Assembly (NCBI RefSeq): GCF_003002065.1
Contig: NZ_PVZG01000009.1
Coordinates: forward strand, 62,001 to 126,000
Direction: 5' to 3'
DNA length: 64,000 nucleotides
Origin: Pseudosporangium ferrugineum
GTDB lineage: Bacteria; Actinomycetota; Actinomycetes; Mycobacteriales; Micromonosporaceae
Below, one piece after another: positions 34,693 through 42,396 of this stretch (positions are counted from its first letter, which is position 1; the number at the start of each line of letters is the position of its first letter). A program made the position numbers and the translations under genes. Under the pieces are notes generated by a model that saw only the letters and a list, made by a program, of their open reading frames with translations, searched no databases and was not told the origin of the DNA.

Positions 34693-35127
34693 TCACGGCC
34701 GCCGGGGCATATTGCCCAAAAAGCCGTCGTTCTCGATGGTGGGGCGTTCTTTGGCCCGGTGCGCCCCGGGCTTGCATCCGGCGAACGGTCCGGACGGGTT
34801 TCGGAGCGTTTCCATCACGTGACCCAGGCAGTCCCGATGCCATTCGAGCGGGCCGAGCGCCTCCGCCTCCGGGCCGGTCTTCACCTGCCACGCGAGCCAC
34901 AACGCATGCAGCTGCCCGATCGCTTCCGGATGCTCGCGCCAGCGCGGACACCAGGGCGACGACGAGGTGACCTCGCCGCCGTAGACCGGCAGCAGCAGGC
35001 GCTCCACCCAGATCGCCAGGCGCCGGAGTTCCTCGACGTACTCCTCGCCTTCCAGATAGAAGATGAAGAACGCCTTTGGAGGGCGCTTCTTCTCAGGCTG
35101 CTCGGCCTCCTGCAACGCCTGTGTCAT
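34693..35127 (-). CDS. DUF4913 family protein
   Basis: A 144-residue protein. The pattern IWVERLLLPVYGG, then WCPRWREHPEAIGQLHALWLAWQ, then LEWHRDCLGHVMETL, ending with GPFAGCKPGAH, matches DUF4913. That family is common in actinobacteria and often lies on plasmids or integrated conjugative elements. The conserved Trp, Cys and His residues are present. Function is unknown. No integrase, att site or transfer gene was found nearby, so this may be a relic or part of a two-gene unit with the downstream Gly-rich gene. Confidence 0.75.
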   Translation of the reverse strand: MTQALQEAEQPEKKRPPKAFFIFYLEGEEYVEELRRLAIWVERLLLPVYGGEVTSSSPWCPRWREHPEAIGQLHALWLAWQVKTGPEAEALGPLEWHRDCLGHVMETLRNPSGPFAGCKPGAHRAKERPTIENDGFLGNMPRRP

Positions 35128-35669
35128 GAGTCATGCCTCTTCCCTCGGGCACCGGTTGCTCGAACAACGGCCGCCGCCAGGCCCGGGTTCACGAGTCCGG
35201 GAAGAAACGCCGAAGGCCGGTCCTACGGCCGTCCGGATCGACGCAAACGCCGGCAGCCTCGCCTGGGCCGGCCCGTGGCCGCGCAGCCCCGGCCGGACGG
35301 TCGGTCGGCCCGCCCTTCTCGGCCGACCCGCGCCCGAGCCGGCGCACGGATGCGCGAAGTGCCAGCGAAACAGCCCTTCGGGGCCCGGTGGCCGAGTTCC
35401 GGCGGAAAGCCCGCTGCACCACCGCCGACATGCGGGCGGCCGTCGATTGCGGGCGGCATCCCTCCGCGAAGTGCAGGCCATGGGGACGCTGGACGAGGCG
35501 GTGGACCCGCGAACGAAGGCCCGCCCGGGCTGCGCGCGAGGATTGAAACCCGATTCAGAGCCCGCGGCGACGCGCGTCGAGAACGACGACCGAACGGCTC
35601 ACCGAGCCGAGTTGTGCCACATGCCGATCATCGCGGCACTACGTGCAGTGAGCGGAGGTCGGGCGAGGC
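35128..35669. other. Gene-free stretch upstream of the DUF4913 gene
   Basis: 542 bp with several overlapping open frames of 70-137 codons on both strands, all Arg/Pro/Ala-rich and without ribosome sites or recognisable motifs. I see no convincing gene. It must hold the DUF4913 promoter and the 3' trailer of the transglycosylase gene. Confidence 0.5.
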
Positions 35670-36365
35670 TCAGTAGCTGCCGGCGCTCTGGAAGTGGTTC
35701 CAGGCTCCGCAGGGGCTGTTGTAGCGGCCCTTCACGTAGCCGAGCCCCCACTTGATCTGCGTCGCCGGGTTGGTCTTCCAGTCGGCGCCTGCCGAGGCCA
35801 TTTTCCTTCCGGGCAGGGCCTGGGGGATTCCGTACGCGCCGGAGCTGCGGTTCTCGGCCTTGTAGTTCCAGCCGCTCTCGTGGGTCCAGAGCTTCTCGAG
35901 GCACGGGAACTCGGCGATTTTGAAGCCGGCGTTCAGCATGAGGGAGCAGCCGATCGCGCGGCTGCCGCTGTATTCGTTGCAGGAGGCCGGGATGGGGCCG
36001 TTGTACGGGACCGGGCCGCCGTTCGCCGCCTTCTCGCGGGCCTCTTTGGCCTTCTTCTCGTCGATGACCTTCTTCTCGAGCTTGCGGGCCTTGGCGGCGG
36101 CCGACCTGGCCTCGGAGGCGGCCTTCTCGGCGGCGGCTCCCTCGGCCTGGCGCTGCCACGCGCGGGCCGCGGCGTGGGCGCTCTGGCGCTGCTTGAGGAG
36201 CTGCATGTCGTCGAGTTCCGCGCGCAGGACGCCGGTGGTCGAGGCGGCCGTGCGCTGCTGCTCGGACTGCCGGTTCTGGCCGAGGTACACGCCGCCGGTC
36301 AGGCCCGCCAGCAGCAGGCCGACCGACGCGGCTCGTACTCCGACGCGGCTCCAGAGCCGATCCAC
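35670..36365 (-). CDS. Secreted lytic-transglycosylase-like (SLT/lysozyme-fold) protein
   Basis: A 231-residue exported protein. An N-terminal signal/anchor (residues ~10-30) is followed by an Ala/Glu/Lys-rich coiled coil (about 45-115) and a C-terminal lysozyme-like domain. Its core, LWTHESGWNYKAENRSSGAYGIPQALPG, then KMASAGADWKTNPATQIKWGLGYV, then SPCGAWNHFQSAGSY, is typical of actinobacterial transglycosylase-like secreted proteins. The catalytic Glu is probably the E of THESGW. It stands alone. Its likely role is cell-wall remodelling. Confidence 0.85.
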   Translation of the reverse strand: MDRLWSRVGVRAASVGLLLAGLTGGVYLGQNRQSEQQRTAASTTGVLRAELDDMQLLKQRQSAHAAARAWQRQAEGAAAEKAASEARSAAAKARKLEKKVIDEKKAKEAREKAANGGPVPYNGPIPASCNEYSGSRAIGCSLMLNAGFKIAEFPCLEKLWTHESGWNYKAENRSSGAYGIPQALPGRKMASAGADWKTNPATQIKWGLGYVKGRYNSPCGAWNHFQSAGSY

Positions 36366-36572
36366 GAGGCATCCCTTCGTCGGCGTCGTGACGCGGTGTG
36401 CATCGCGACTTCGGCGGGCCGTTACTTTTATGGACGTCTATGGGAATGGGGCTCCCGGACGGCCAGGGAACGGCGCTCGGAACACCTTGGCTTACCGCGT
36501 CCGCGATGGGAAACGACGCGCCGTAGATGTGTTATTGGTCTCAGGATCTTGCTTTTGTGGGCCGCTGGTGCA

Positions 36573-37379
36573 TCAGGGGAGGACGATCGGCAGCTTGATG
36601 CCGTCCAGCGACTGGGCGCAGGCGCACGTACGCTCCCGCGGCAGCCGGGTCACCGCGTCCAGCAGGACGTCGCGGAGCCGCGCGGTGTTGTCGGCGAAGA
36701 CCTTGAAGACCTCCTCCATGGTCACGCCGTGGTCGCCCTCCACCCCCGCGTCGAGGTCCGTCACCAGTGCGATGGCCGTGTAACAGAGTGCCAGCTCCCG
36801 GGCGAGTACCGCTTCCGGGTGACCTGTCATATTCACGATGGTGCCCCCGATCGAGGTGAACCACCGCGACTCCGCCCGGGTCGAGAACCGGGGTCCCTCG
36901 ACCACCACCATGGTGCCGCCGTCGACCGCCTGCACCCCCTCCGCGGCGGTCAGCACCGCGCGCCGCCCGTCGGCGCAGTACGGGTCCGCGAACGACACGT
37001 GCACGGCGCCTTCGTCGTAATACGTCTGCTCGCGCCCGCTGGTGCGGTCGATGAGCTGATCCGGCACCACGAACGTGCCGGGGCCCAGCTCAGGGCGCAG
37101 ACCACCGACGGCGCAGGGCGCGACGATCTGGCGTACGCCCAAGGAGCGCAACGCCCACAGGTTGGCCCGGTAGGGAATCTTGTGGGGCGGGAAGCGGTGG
37201 TCGCGGCCGTGCCGCGGCAGGAACGCGACCCGCCGGCCGCCGACCTCGGCAACCGTGATCCGGTCCGAGGGGGCACCGTACGGGGTGGACACCTCGACCT
37301 CGGTGGCTCCGTCGAGAAGCGCGTAGAGCCCCGATCCGCCGATGACGCCGATCTCCGCCGTTGAGGTTCGCTCGTTCAT
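36573..37379 (-). CDS. mtnP: S-methyl-5'-thioadenosine phosphorylase
   Basis: A 268-residue PNP/MTAP-family phosphorylase of purine and methionine salvage, cytoplasmic. It contains IGVIGGSGLY, the phosphate/sugar motif FPPHKIPYRAN, EGPRFSTRAE, and NMTGHPEAVLARE, with VTDLDAG. The Asp residues in TDLD favour 6-amino purines (adenosine type) over guanosine. Length matches the family. The start is divergent from the yqgE gene. Confidence 0.9.
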   Translation of the reverse strand: MNERTSTAEIGVIGGSGLYALLDGATEVEVSTPYGAPSDRITVAEVGGRRVAFLPRHGRDHRFPPHKIPYRANLWALRSLGVRQIVAPCAVGGLRPELGPGTFVVPDQLIDRTSGREQTYYDEGAVHVSFADPYCADGRRAVLTAAEGVQAVDGGTMVVVEGPRFSTRAESRWFTSIGGTIVNMTGHPEAVLARELALCYTAIALVTDLDAGVEGDHGVTMEEVFKVFADNTARLRDVLLDAVTRLPRERTCACAQSLDGIKLPIVLP

Positions 37380-37385
37380 GCGCAG

Positions 37386-37391
37386 ACCTTA
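37386..37391 (-). promoter_or_regulatory. Candidate -10 element of mtnP (possibly leaderless)
   Basis: TAAGGT on the minus strand, 6 nt before the mtnP ATG at 37379. There is no Shine-Dalgarno, consistent with a leaderless transcript. No clear -35. Confidence 0.35.
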
Positions 37392-37482
37392 TCGGTGGCC
37401 GGAACCGCAAGCTAATGTCCAAGCATGGCGGGAAGGCAGGGTGGTCGTGTTCAGTGAAGAGCAGCGCATCGGAGGTCGGTCA

Positions 37483-38040
37483 GTGGAGTCGATGACCGGT
37501 CAACTGCTGGTCGCGACGCCGACTCTGAAAGACCCGAACTTCGACCGTACGGTCGTGCTGCTCGTGGCCCACGAGACCGGCGGCGCCCTCGGCGTGGTCC
37601 TCAACCGCGCGACCGAGGTCCCCGTCGCCGACGTCCTGGGTGACTGGGGCACCCTCGCCGGCGACCCGGCGGTGCTCTTCGAGGGCGGGCCCGTCCAGCC
37701 CGAATCGGCGATCTGCCTGGCCCGCACCCGCCCCGAGGTGAAGAAGCGCGTCACCGGCTTCCATCAGGTCGCCGGCGCCCTGGGCACCGTCGACCTCTCC
37801 GCCGACCCCGACCGCCTCCGCGAGAGCGTGGCCGGCATCCGCGTCTTCGCCGGCTACTCGGGCTGGTCCCCGGGCCAGCTCGAGGACGAGATCGCGTCCG
37901 GCTCCTGGTTCGTCTTCGACGCCCTCCCGGGCGACCCCTTCGTGAACCGCCCGGACGACCTCTGGGCCATGGTCCTGCGCCGCCAGGGCGACATCCTCGC
38001 GGCGGTCGCGCACTTCCCGCCGGACGTGTCCCTGAACTGA
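37483..38040 (+). CDS. YqgE/AlgH family (UPF0301) protein
   Basis: A 185-residue protein of the YqgE/AlgH family: GQLLVATPTLKDPNFDRTVVLLVAH at the N-terminus, GALGVVLNR, VLFEGGPVQPE, and FAGYSGWSPGQLEDEI. The family is widespread but its molecular role is not established. GTG 37483 has GGAGG 7 nt upstream and gives the usual length; upstream in-frame GTGs lack such a site. It lies just before tRNA-Ala. Confidence 0.88.
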   Translation: MESMTGQLLVATPTLKDPNFDRTVVLLVAHETGGALGVVLNRATEVPVADVLGDWGTLAGDPAVLFEGGPVQPESAICLARTRPEVKKRVTGFHQVAGALGTVDLSADPDRLRESVAGIRVFAGYSGWSPGQLEDEIASGSWFVFDALPGDPFVNRPDDLWAMVLRRQGDILAAVAHFPPDVSLN

Positions 38041-38073
38041 GGACCTCCCTGCGGTGGGCCCCTCAGGGGTGTG

Positions 38074-38079
38074 TACTAT
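38074..38079 (+). promoter_or_regulatory. Candidate -10 of the tRNA-Ala gene
   Basis: TACTAT, 32 nt before the tRNA 5' end, in an AT-rich patch. The -35 is unclear. Confidence 0.35.
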
Positions 38080-38111
38080 TTCGTGAGTGCCCGGGCGACC
38101 GGACATGGCAA

Positions 38112-38184
38112 GGGGCTGTGGCGCAGCTGGTAGCGCACCACACTGGCAGTGTGGGGGTCAGGGGTTCGAGTCCCCTCAGCTCCA
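38112..38184 (+). tRNA. tRNA-Ala (anticodon GGC)
   Basis: Complete 73-nt cloverleaf. The acceptor stem GGGGCTG / CAGCTCC includes the G3-U70 wobble pair that identifies alanine tRNAs. The D arm is GCGC..GCGC. The anticodon stem is CCACA / TGTGG with loop CTGGCAG (anticodon GGC). The T arm GGGG-TTCGAGT-CCCC has the GTTCGA signature. The discriminator is A; CCA is not encoded. Confidence 0.97.
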
Positions 38185-38240
38185 CGAGTGCGATGGGCGA
38201 TCTGTGTCCGCGGAAAGCGCGGAGGTGGGTCGCCCTCGTC

Positions 38241-38269
38241 ATGTCTGCTCAGGGGGCCGAGCCCCCTGA
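38241..38269 (+). terminator. Hairpin module after tRNA-Ala (repeat copy 1)
   Basis: ATGTCTGCTC at 38241 runs into a 9-bp perfect stem TCAGGGGGC / GCCCCCTGA with a CGA loop (38249-38269). It could terminate the tRNA transcript. The same ATGTCTGCTC plus GCCGAGC-loop hairpin recurs at 40620-40649 in inverted orientation, so it is also a repeated element. Confidence 0.55.
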
Positions 38270-38440
38270 AACCCCACGTTGCGGTGGTGGCGGTCGGTGG
38301 TTTGCTTGCGCTGGGCGGTCGGGGGCGCGGTCAGTGGTTCGCGGGCGGTGGGTGGTCTGCTCGCGCGTGGCGGGCTGCTTTGGGTGCTGGTCTCCCCTCC
38401 CTGGTGTCGCTGGGGGCGACACCAGGGGCGATGGGCGGGT

Positions 38441-39547
38441 TCAGGGGGTCCAGTCGCCGGTCATTTCTACGTAGTTTTCGCCGGTTGCTTTTTTGCCCTG
38501 GTGGGTGCCGGTGAAGGTGGCTGCGGCTTCCAGGTAGCCGCCGCCGTCGGGGGTGGCTAGCTCCTGGTCCGGGTTTCCGGTGATGCGGACCTCCAGGTCG
38601 GACCGGAGGGCGGGGATGCGGATCCGCCAGCGGGTGGGGTACGTCTGGCCGGTGGACGGGCTGGTCCAGTGGTGGGTGGCCCGCTTCGCGAGTGGGTCGA
38701 CGCTGACCACGTCGTACGATCCGTCGGGGTGCAGGACCGTCGCCCAGCTGTTCTTCGATTCGGCGCCGATCGTGTCCCAGACGGCGACCTTGTCGCCGTT
38801 GGGCATGCTGAGGTTCATCCACGTCCACCGGGTCAGTGAGCGGGGCATCTCACCCCATTGCCGGTCCAGCCACGAGGTTCCCTTGATCTGGTGCTTGCGC
38901 CCGTTGACGGTGAGGGTGCCGGACGTCCGCATCTCCGGAAGGGCGAATTCGTAATTGGGTACGCCGTCGACGAGATTGAAGACGCCCGTCGACCCGTAAT
39001 TCATCGCCGGGCCCGTGGGCCTGAGTTGCGCGTCGAGGGAGCCCCACGGCGTTTCGACCCGGACCGACTGGTGCCGGGAGTCGCCGGTCCAGCTGAGGCC
39101 GGGCGCCTCGATGTCGAGCTTGCCCTCGCTCCATCGGTAGTCGCCCGGCTGGATCGCCGCGTCGTAGTCCCGGTACCAGCCGGTCGTCTTGTTGATCACC
39201 GCCAGGGTCCAGCGGTAGGCGCCCTCCGTCCTGTTCGGGAGGACGCGCGTGTGGACCTGGAGGCCGAACTTCTGGCCGTTCGCCTCCACCGCGCTGGTGA
39301 AGTAGATCGAATCGAACCAGGTCGGCTCGGGTCCGGCCGCATGCCGGCCCAGGTCGGCCGCGGCATCGATCACGGCGGGAATCCCCGTGCCGGCGGAACG
39401 GCCGGCGGGCGCGGCGGGCTGGGCGGCCGGCGGTGTGGATTGGGCATTCGCCTGGGGCGAGATGCCGGCGAAGGCGGCTGTCGCGGTGGCCGCCACCGCG
39501 GCCACCGCCAGGAGCGCCGGCCGGCCCATGGTCCGGATCGAGGGCAT
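38441..39547 (-). CDS. Secreted CrtC/AttH-like lipocalin-fold protein
   Basis: A 368-residue exported protein. The signal peptide covers about residues 1-35 (GRPALLAVAAVAATATAAFA..ANAQS). The mature part resembles the carotenoid 1,2-hydratase/AttH lipocalin-like fold: an early WFDSIYFTS segment, the central KGTSWLDRQWGEMP motif and a second barrel with WRIRIPALRSDLEV. No carotenoid biosynthesis genes are nearby, so hydratase activity should not be assumed. ATG 39547 has GGAGG about 9 nt upstream. A perfect inverted repeat lies 73 bp upstream of the start. Confidence 0.75.
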   Translation of the reverse strand: MPSIRTMGRPALLAVAAVAATATAAFAGISPQANAQSTPPAAQPAAPAGRSAGTGIPAVIDAAADLGRHAAGPEPTWFDSIYFTSAVEANGQKFGLQVHTRVLPNRTEGAYRWTLAVINKTTGWYRDYDAAIQPGDYRWSEGKLDIEAPGLSWTGDSRHQSVRVETPWGSLDAQLRPTGPAMNYGSTGVFNLVDGVPNYEFALPEMRTSGTLTVNGRKHQIKGTSWLDRQWGEMPRSLTRWTWMNLSMPNGDKVAVWDTIGAESKNSWATVLHPDGSYDVVSVDPLAKRATHHWTSPSTGQTYPTRWRIRIPALRSDLEVRITGNPDQELATPDGGGYLEAAATFTGTHQGKKATGENYVEMTGDWTP

Positions 39548-39619
39548 GAAGCTTGTTCCTCCCCTGTCGCGACGCCCACCGGGCCGTGGCGGCAAGCGTC
39601 CGCCGGGTCGGGAGCATCA

Positions 39620-39661
39620 GTTTGTATTACCAACAAGTTCATGATTGTTGGTAATACAAAC
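39620..39661. promoter_or_regulatory. Perfect 17-bp AT-rich inverted repeat, probable operator
   Basis: Arms GTTTGTATTACCAACAA and TTGTTGGTAATACAAAC are separated by 8 nt (GTTCATGA). The ~65-70% A+T content is striking in this genome. It starts 73 bp upstream of the lipocalin gene's ATG (minus strand), a suitable operator or promoter position. A transcription-factor operator is more likely than a terminator because no gene ends here. Confidence 0.6.
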
Positions 39662-40619
39662 CTTGTCAAGGCGGTCGGGTGCGCCCGCACCGCCGTCTGT
39701 CGCCTGATCGTGAGGGTCGCGCTCCACGGATTCCGTGGCATCGCCCGCCTGCTTACTGCGGGTGCGGGCCCAAGTGCGACTTCGCCTCAGCGTGGCGGGA
39801 TCTGTGTGTCGGCGCCTGAGCTTGTTCGGCGGTCGTCGTTCTTCGTCGACGACGGTGAGGCCGCCGACTTCATTCGGCAGATGTACACGACAACACTCTC
39901 GGTTCGGGCCGATCCGCCGCGGTGTGCGGTCTTGCCGCTGACCCACGACGCGCCCGTGATGGGGGCGGGTCGGGTGCGCGCGTCCATGCGCGTGGCAAAG
40001 GCGAGAAGCACCGTCGCCCTCTCGGCGTGCCTTGCGGCGGGCTCAGGGCCCACGCCCACAGCTCCTATGCAGCCCGGCTGGCTCGGTCCGGTCAATGCTG
40101 GCAGGGTCAAATTTCGTCTGCTTCGTCCAGCGGCCGCGTTCTGCGGACGGCGCTGCGATTGCTTGGCTGAAAGCGAGGGTGCTGCCGAGGTGCGGGATGG
40201 GGCAGAGCCGGAGCCGGGATGGCGGCGACGGCCCTACGGACCGTAAGGTCGCGGCGTGCTGACGTGGCGGTCGATGCGATGTCTGCTCGGGACGCCGCCG
40301 GTGGACCTGCTCGCCGCGGCGCCGACCGGGCTGCTCACGATGCCGTGGATGGCCGCGGTGCGAGGAGCGGCCGCGGCTCCCCGCCGGGTGAGGTGGTGCT
40401 GCTGCTCGCAGCTGGGGCGATCGAGCCGAGTTGGCTATCCACTTGGTTGATGCTGAGGCCCACTGCGGGGTGCCGGCCGATCGAGGCTGGGAATGCGACC
40501 TCCCGCACCTCGCCTCGTCTGTACAGCCAGATCGCCCAATTCGCGAGCAATCAAGACGTCCCCCGCGCACCGCGAGCAGCGACGGCGTTAGCGCAACGAC
40601 GACACTCACCGCACGCGGA
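39662..40619. other. Gene-free ~1 kb between the lipocalin gene and tmRNA
   Basis: I see no convincing coding region. Open frames up to ~217 codons exist on both strands but are Arg/Ser/Pro-rich, lack motifs and ribosome sites, and shift composition. A third copy of ATGTCTGCTC occurs at 40279-40288, without a clear hairpin. Confidence 0.45.
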
Positions 40620-40649
40620 CTCCGAGGGCTCGGCCCTCGGAGCAGACAT
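40620..40649 (-). repeat. Hairpin module (repeat copy 2, inverted)
   Basis: Read on the minus strand, ATGTCTGCTC (40640-40649) runs into the 10-bp stem CTCCGAGGGC / GCCCTCGGAG with a 3-nt loop (40620-40642). Same layout as the module at 38241-38269. It lies just beyond the tmRNA terminator and could act as a second terminator. Confidence 0.55.
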
Positions 40650-40656
40650 ACGGAAC

Positions 40657-40691
40657 GGCCCCCTGTTCGCGCAGTACGCGAACAGGGGGCC
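40657..40691 (-). terminator. tmRNA terminator
   Basis: Perfect 15-bp stem GGCCCCCTGTTCGCG / CGCGAACAGGGGGCC with a 5-nt loop, 9 nt beyond the tmRNA 3' end on the minus strand. Confidence 0.85.
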
Positions 40692-40699
40692 GCCAACCG

Positions 40700-41075
40700 T
40701 GGAGGTGCCGGGAATCGAACCCGGGTCCTTCGTTGTTTTGTCAGGGCTTCTCCGAGCGCAGCTCACTATGTCTCTACTCGGCCCCACCGCTCACGTGAGC
40801 AAGTTGGTGTGACGGGCCCAGTCGCTGATTGATCTCGCCGTGCGGTCCCCGCGACCGGGACCGGTTGGCCAACCTCCTAGCTGATGCCGGAGATCTGAGC
40901 CGGAGGTGTGCTCAGTCCGACAGACTTGCTACTTACCTCAGGCGGCAAGAGCGAAGTCAGCGCGGGAGTTATCCTTGGCGCTTATTGGTTTCCGACGACC
41001 GATTCTCGAGACGACGTCGGCTTCCTCGGCTCGCTTCCCCTGTCTCCACGTACGAAGTCGAAACCAGTCACCCCC
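40700..41075 (-). ncRNA. ssrA: tmRNA (transfer-messenger RNA)
   Basis: About 376 nt. The 5' GGGGGTG pairs with 3' CACCTCC plus discriminator A, and the T arm GGGTTCGATTCCC lies near the 3' end. CCA is not encoded. The internal reading frame starting at a GCC resume codon encodes AKDNSRADFALAA followed by TGA (near 40940-40981), ending in the ALAA degradation signal. It rescues stalled ribosomes together with SmpB, encoded just upstream on the same strand beyond the CBM2 gene. Confidence 0.96.
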
Positions 41076-41144
41076 CTGTTGGGTCTCCGCTGCTGCGGTG
41101 ACGGTACAAGACTAACGCGTCCCGGGCCGGACTTCATTCCGGTA

Positions 41145-41810
41145 TCAGCCTGTGCGGCAGGGGGTGCCGTTGACGGTGCAGCTGGTGGGGGCTGCGGGGC
41201 CTCGGGACTGCTTGGTGGCCTGGTAGCCGAAGTTGGCCTGGGCGCCCGGGGCGAGGTTGTCGGCGGTGAAGGTCCAGGTGTTGCCGGAGTGGCTGACCTG
41301 GGCGTTCCAGACGTTGGTGACGCGGACGCCGGCTCGGGAGCTGTAGCTGATGCTCACCCTCCAGGCGCCCGCCGCCGGGCCCGTGTTGGTGACCTGGACG
41401 CCGCCGATGAAGCCCTGGTCCCAGCTGGCGCCCGAGGCGTAGCGGGCGGAGAAGGTCGCCGTGGGCGTCGTGCGGGACGGTGTCGGCTTGGTGGTGGGTT
41501 TCGGCTTGGGCTTCTTCGGTACGGCGGACGAGCGGCTCGGCGTCGGGCGTGCTGAGGGCGTACGGGATGGGGTCGGTGAAGGGGTTGCCGAGGCCGGAGG
41601 CGAGGCGATCGGGATCGTCGACGGCAGCGCGGCACCCGCCTGGACCACCGGCGTGGAGGGCGGCACGACCAGGACCGGGGACTGGTTCTCGGTGGGGCCG
41701 GCCGCCCGGACGGCCACCCAGGCGACCAGGATCACGAGCAGGGTCGCGGCCGCGGCGATGAACGAGTAGCGGGGCAGGCCGAGCTGGCCCATCGTGTGCT
41801 TGCCGGACAA
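41145..41810 (-). CDS. Membrane-anchored carbohydrate-binding (CBM2) protein
   Basis: A 221-residue protein with one N-terminal transmembrane helix (about residues 17-37), a Pro/Ser/Thr/Lys linker (about 45-115) and a C-terminal ~100-residue CBM2-like domain: SWDQGFIGGVQVTNTGPAAGAWRVSISYSS, NVWNAQVSHSGNTWTFTADN, with two Cys near the end. CBM2 modules bind cellulose or chitin in known enzymes. No catalytic domain is present. It lies between smpB and ssrA, 47 bp after smpB. Confidence 0.83.
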   Translation of the reverse strand: MSGKHTMGQLGLPRYSFIAAAATLLVILVAWVAVRAAGPTENQSPVLVVPPSTPVVQAGAALPSTIPIASPPASATPSPTPSRTPSARPTPSRSSAVPKKPKPKPTTKPTPSRTTPTATFSARYASGASWDQGFIGGVQVTNTGPAAGAWRVSISYSSRAGVRVTNVWNAQVSHSGNTWTFTADNLAPGAQANFGYQATKQSRGPAAPTSCTVNGTPCRTG

Positions 41811-41857
41811 CGGCGATCCCTTCGCACGGGTGGACTGGGACGCGGCGACGTTACCCG

Positions 41858-42334
41858 TCAGTCCATGCCCTTGCTGCGGCGGCCCAGGGAACGCTGAATC
41901 TCCCTGCTGGCGTCGCGGGCGGCGAGGTCCTGGCGTTTGTCGTACGCCTTCTTGCCCTTGGCCAGCCCGAGCTCGACCTTCGCGTACCCGTTGTGGAAGT
42001 AGACCTGGAGCGGGACGAGGGTGACGCCATCGTCGCGGAGCTTGCCCATCAGCTTGCTGATCTCCTCGCGTTTGAGGAGGAGCTTGCGGGTGCGGCGCGG
42101 CTCGTGGTTGGTCCAGGTGCCCTGGGTGTATTCCGGGATGTGCATGCCGTGCAGGAAGATCTCGCCGCCGTTCTCGTGGCCGAACGCGTCGACCAGCGAC
42201 GCCCGCCCCGCACGCAGCGACTTGACCTCGGTGCCGGTGAGCGCCATGCCGGCCTCGTAGGTGTCGAGGATGGCGTAGTCGTGCCGCGCCTTACGGTTGG
42301 ACGCGACGACCTTGCGCCCCTGTTCGCGCGGCAT
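41858..42334 (-). CDS. smpB: SsrA-binding protein SmpB
   Basis: A 158-residue tmRNA partner. It contains NRKARHDYAILDTYEAGMALTGTEVKSLRAGRASL, HGMHIPEYTQGTW, and the basic tail (KKAYDKRQDLAARDASREIQRSLGRR) that occupies the mRNA channel during trans-translation. I chose ATG 42334 (GGGAG 5 nt upstream) over 42361, giving the standard length. It lies in the prfB-ftsEX-M23-smpB-ssrA block. Confidence 0.96.
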   Translation of the reverse strand: MPREQGRKVVASNRKARHDYAILDTYEAGMALTGTEVKSLRAGRASLVDAFGHENGGEIFLHGMHIPEYTQGTWTNHEPRRTRKLLLKREEISKLMGKLRDDGVTLVPLQVYFHNGYAKVELGLAKGKKAYDKRQDLAARDASREIQRSLGRRSKGMD

Positions 42335-42396
42335 CTGAGCTCCCTGCACACCGAAAAACACCCCGAAAGGCCGGACCTTTCGATCCTACCGCCGGG

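Noticed and set aside
33509..35127. Integrated element with integrase and att sites
   Set aside because: DUF4913 and composition hint at mobility, but no integrase, relaxase or flanking direct repeat was found.
35128..35669. Several 70-137-codon frames on both strands as small genes
   Set aside because: All overlap each other, lack ribosome sites and motifs, and have shadow-frame composition.
38118..38474. Rightward open frame starting inside tRNA-Ala
   Set aside because: It reads through the tRNA and the hairpin; its translation is Gly/Arg/Ser-rich with no motif.
40043..40696. A ~217-codon leftward frame beside tmRNA
   Set aside because: It runs through both terminator hairpins, has no ribosome site and no recognisable domain.
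40700..41075. tmRNA 3' end as a used attachment site
   Set aside because: No second copy of the tmRNA 3' end and no integrase were seen in the window.
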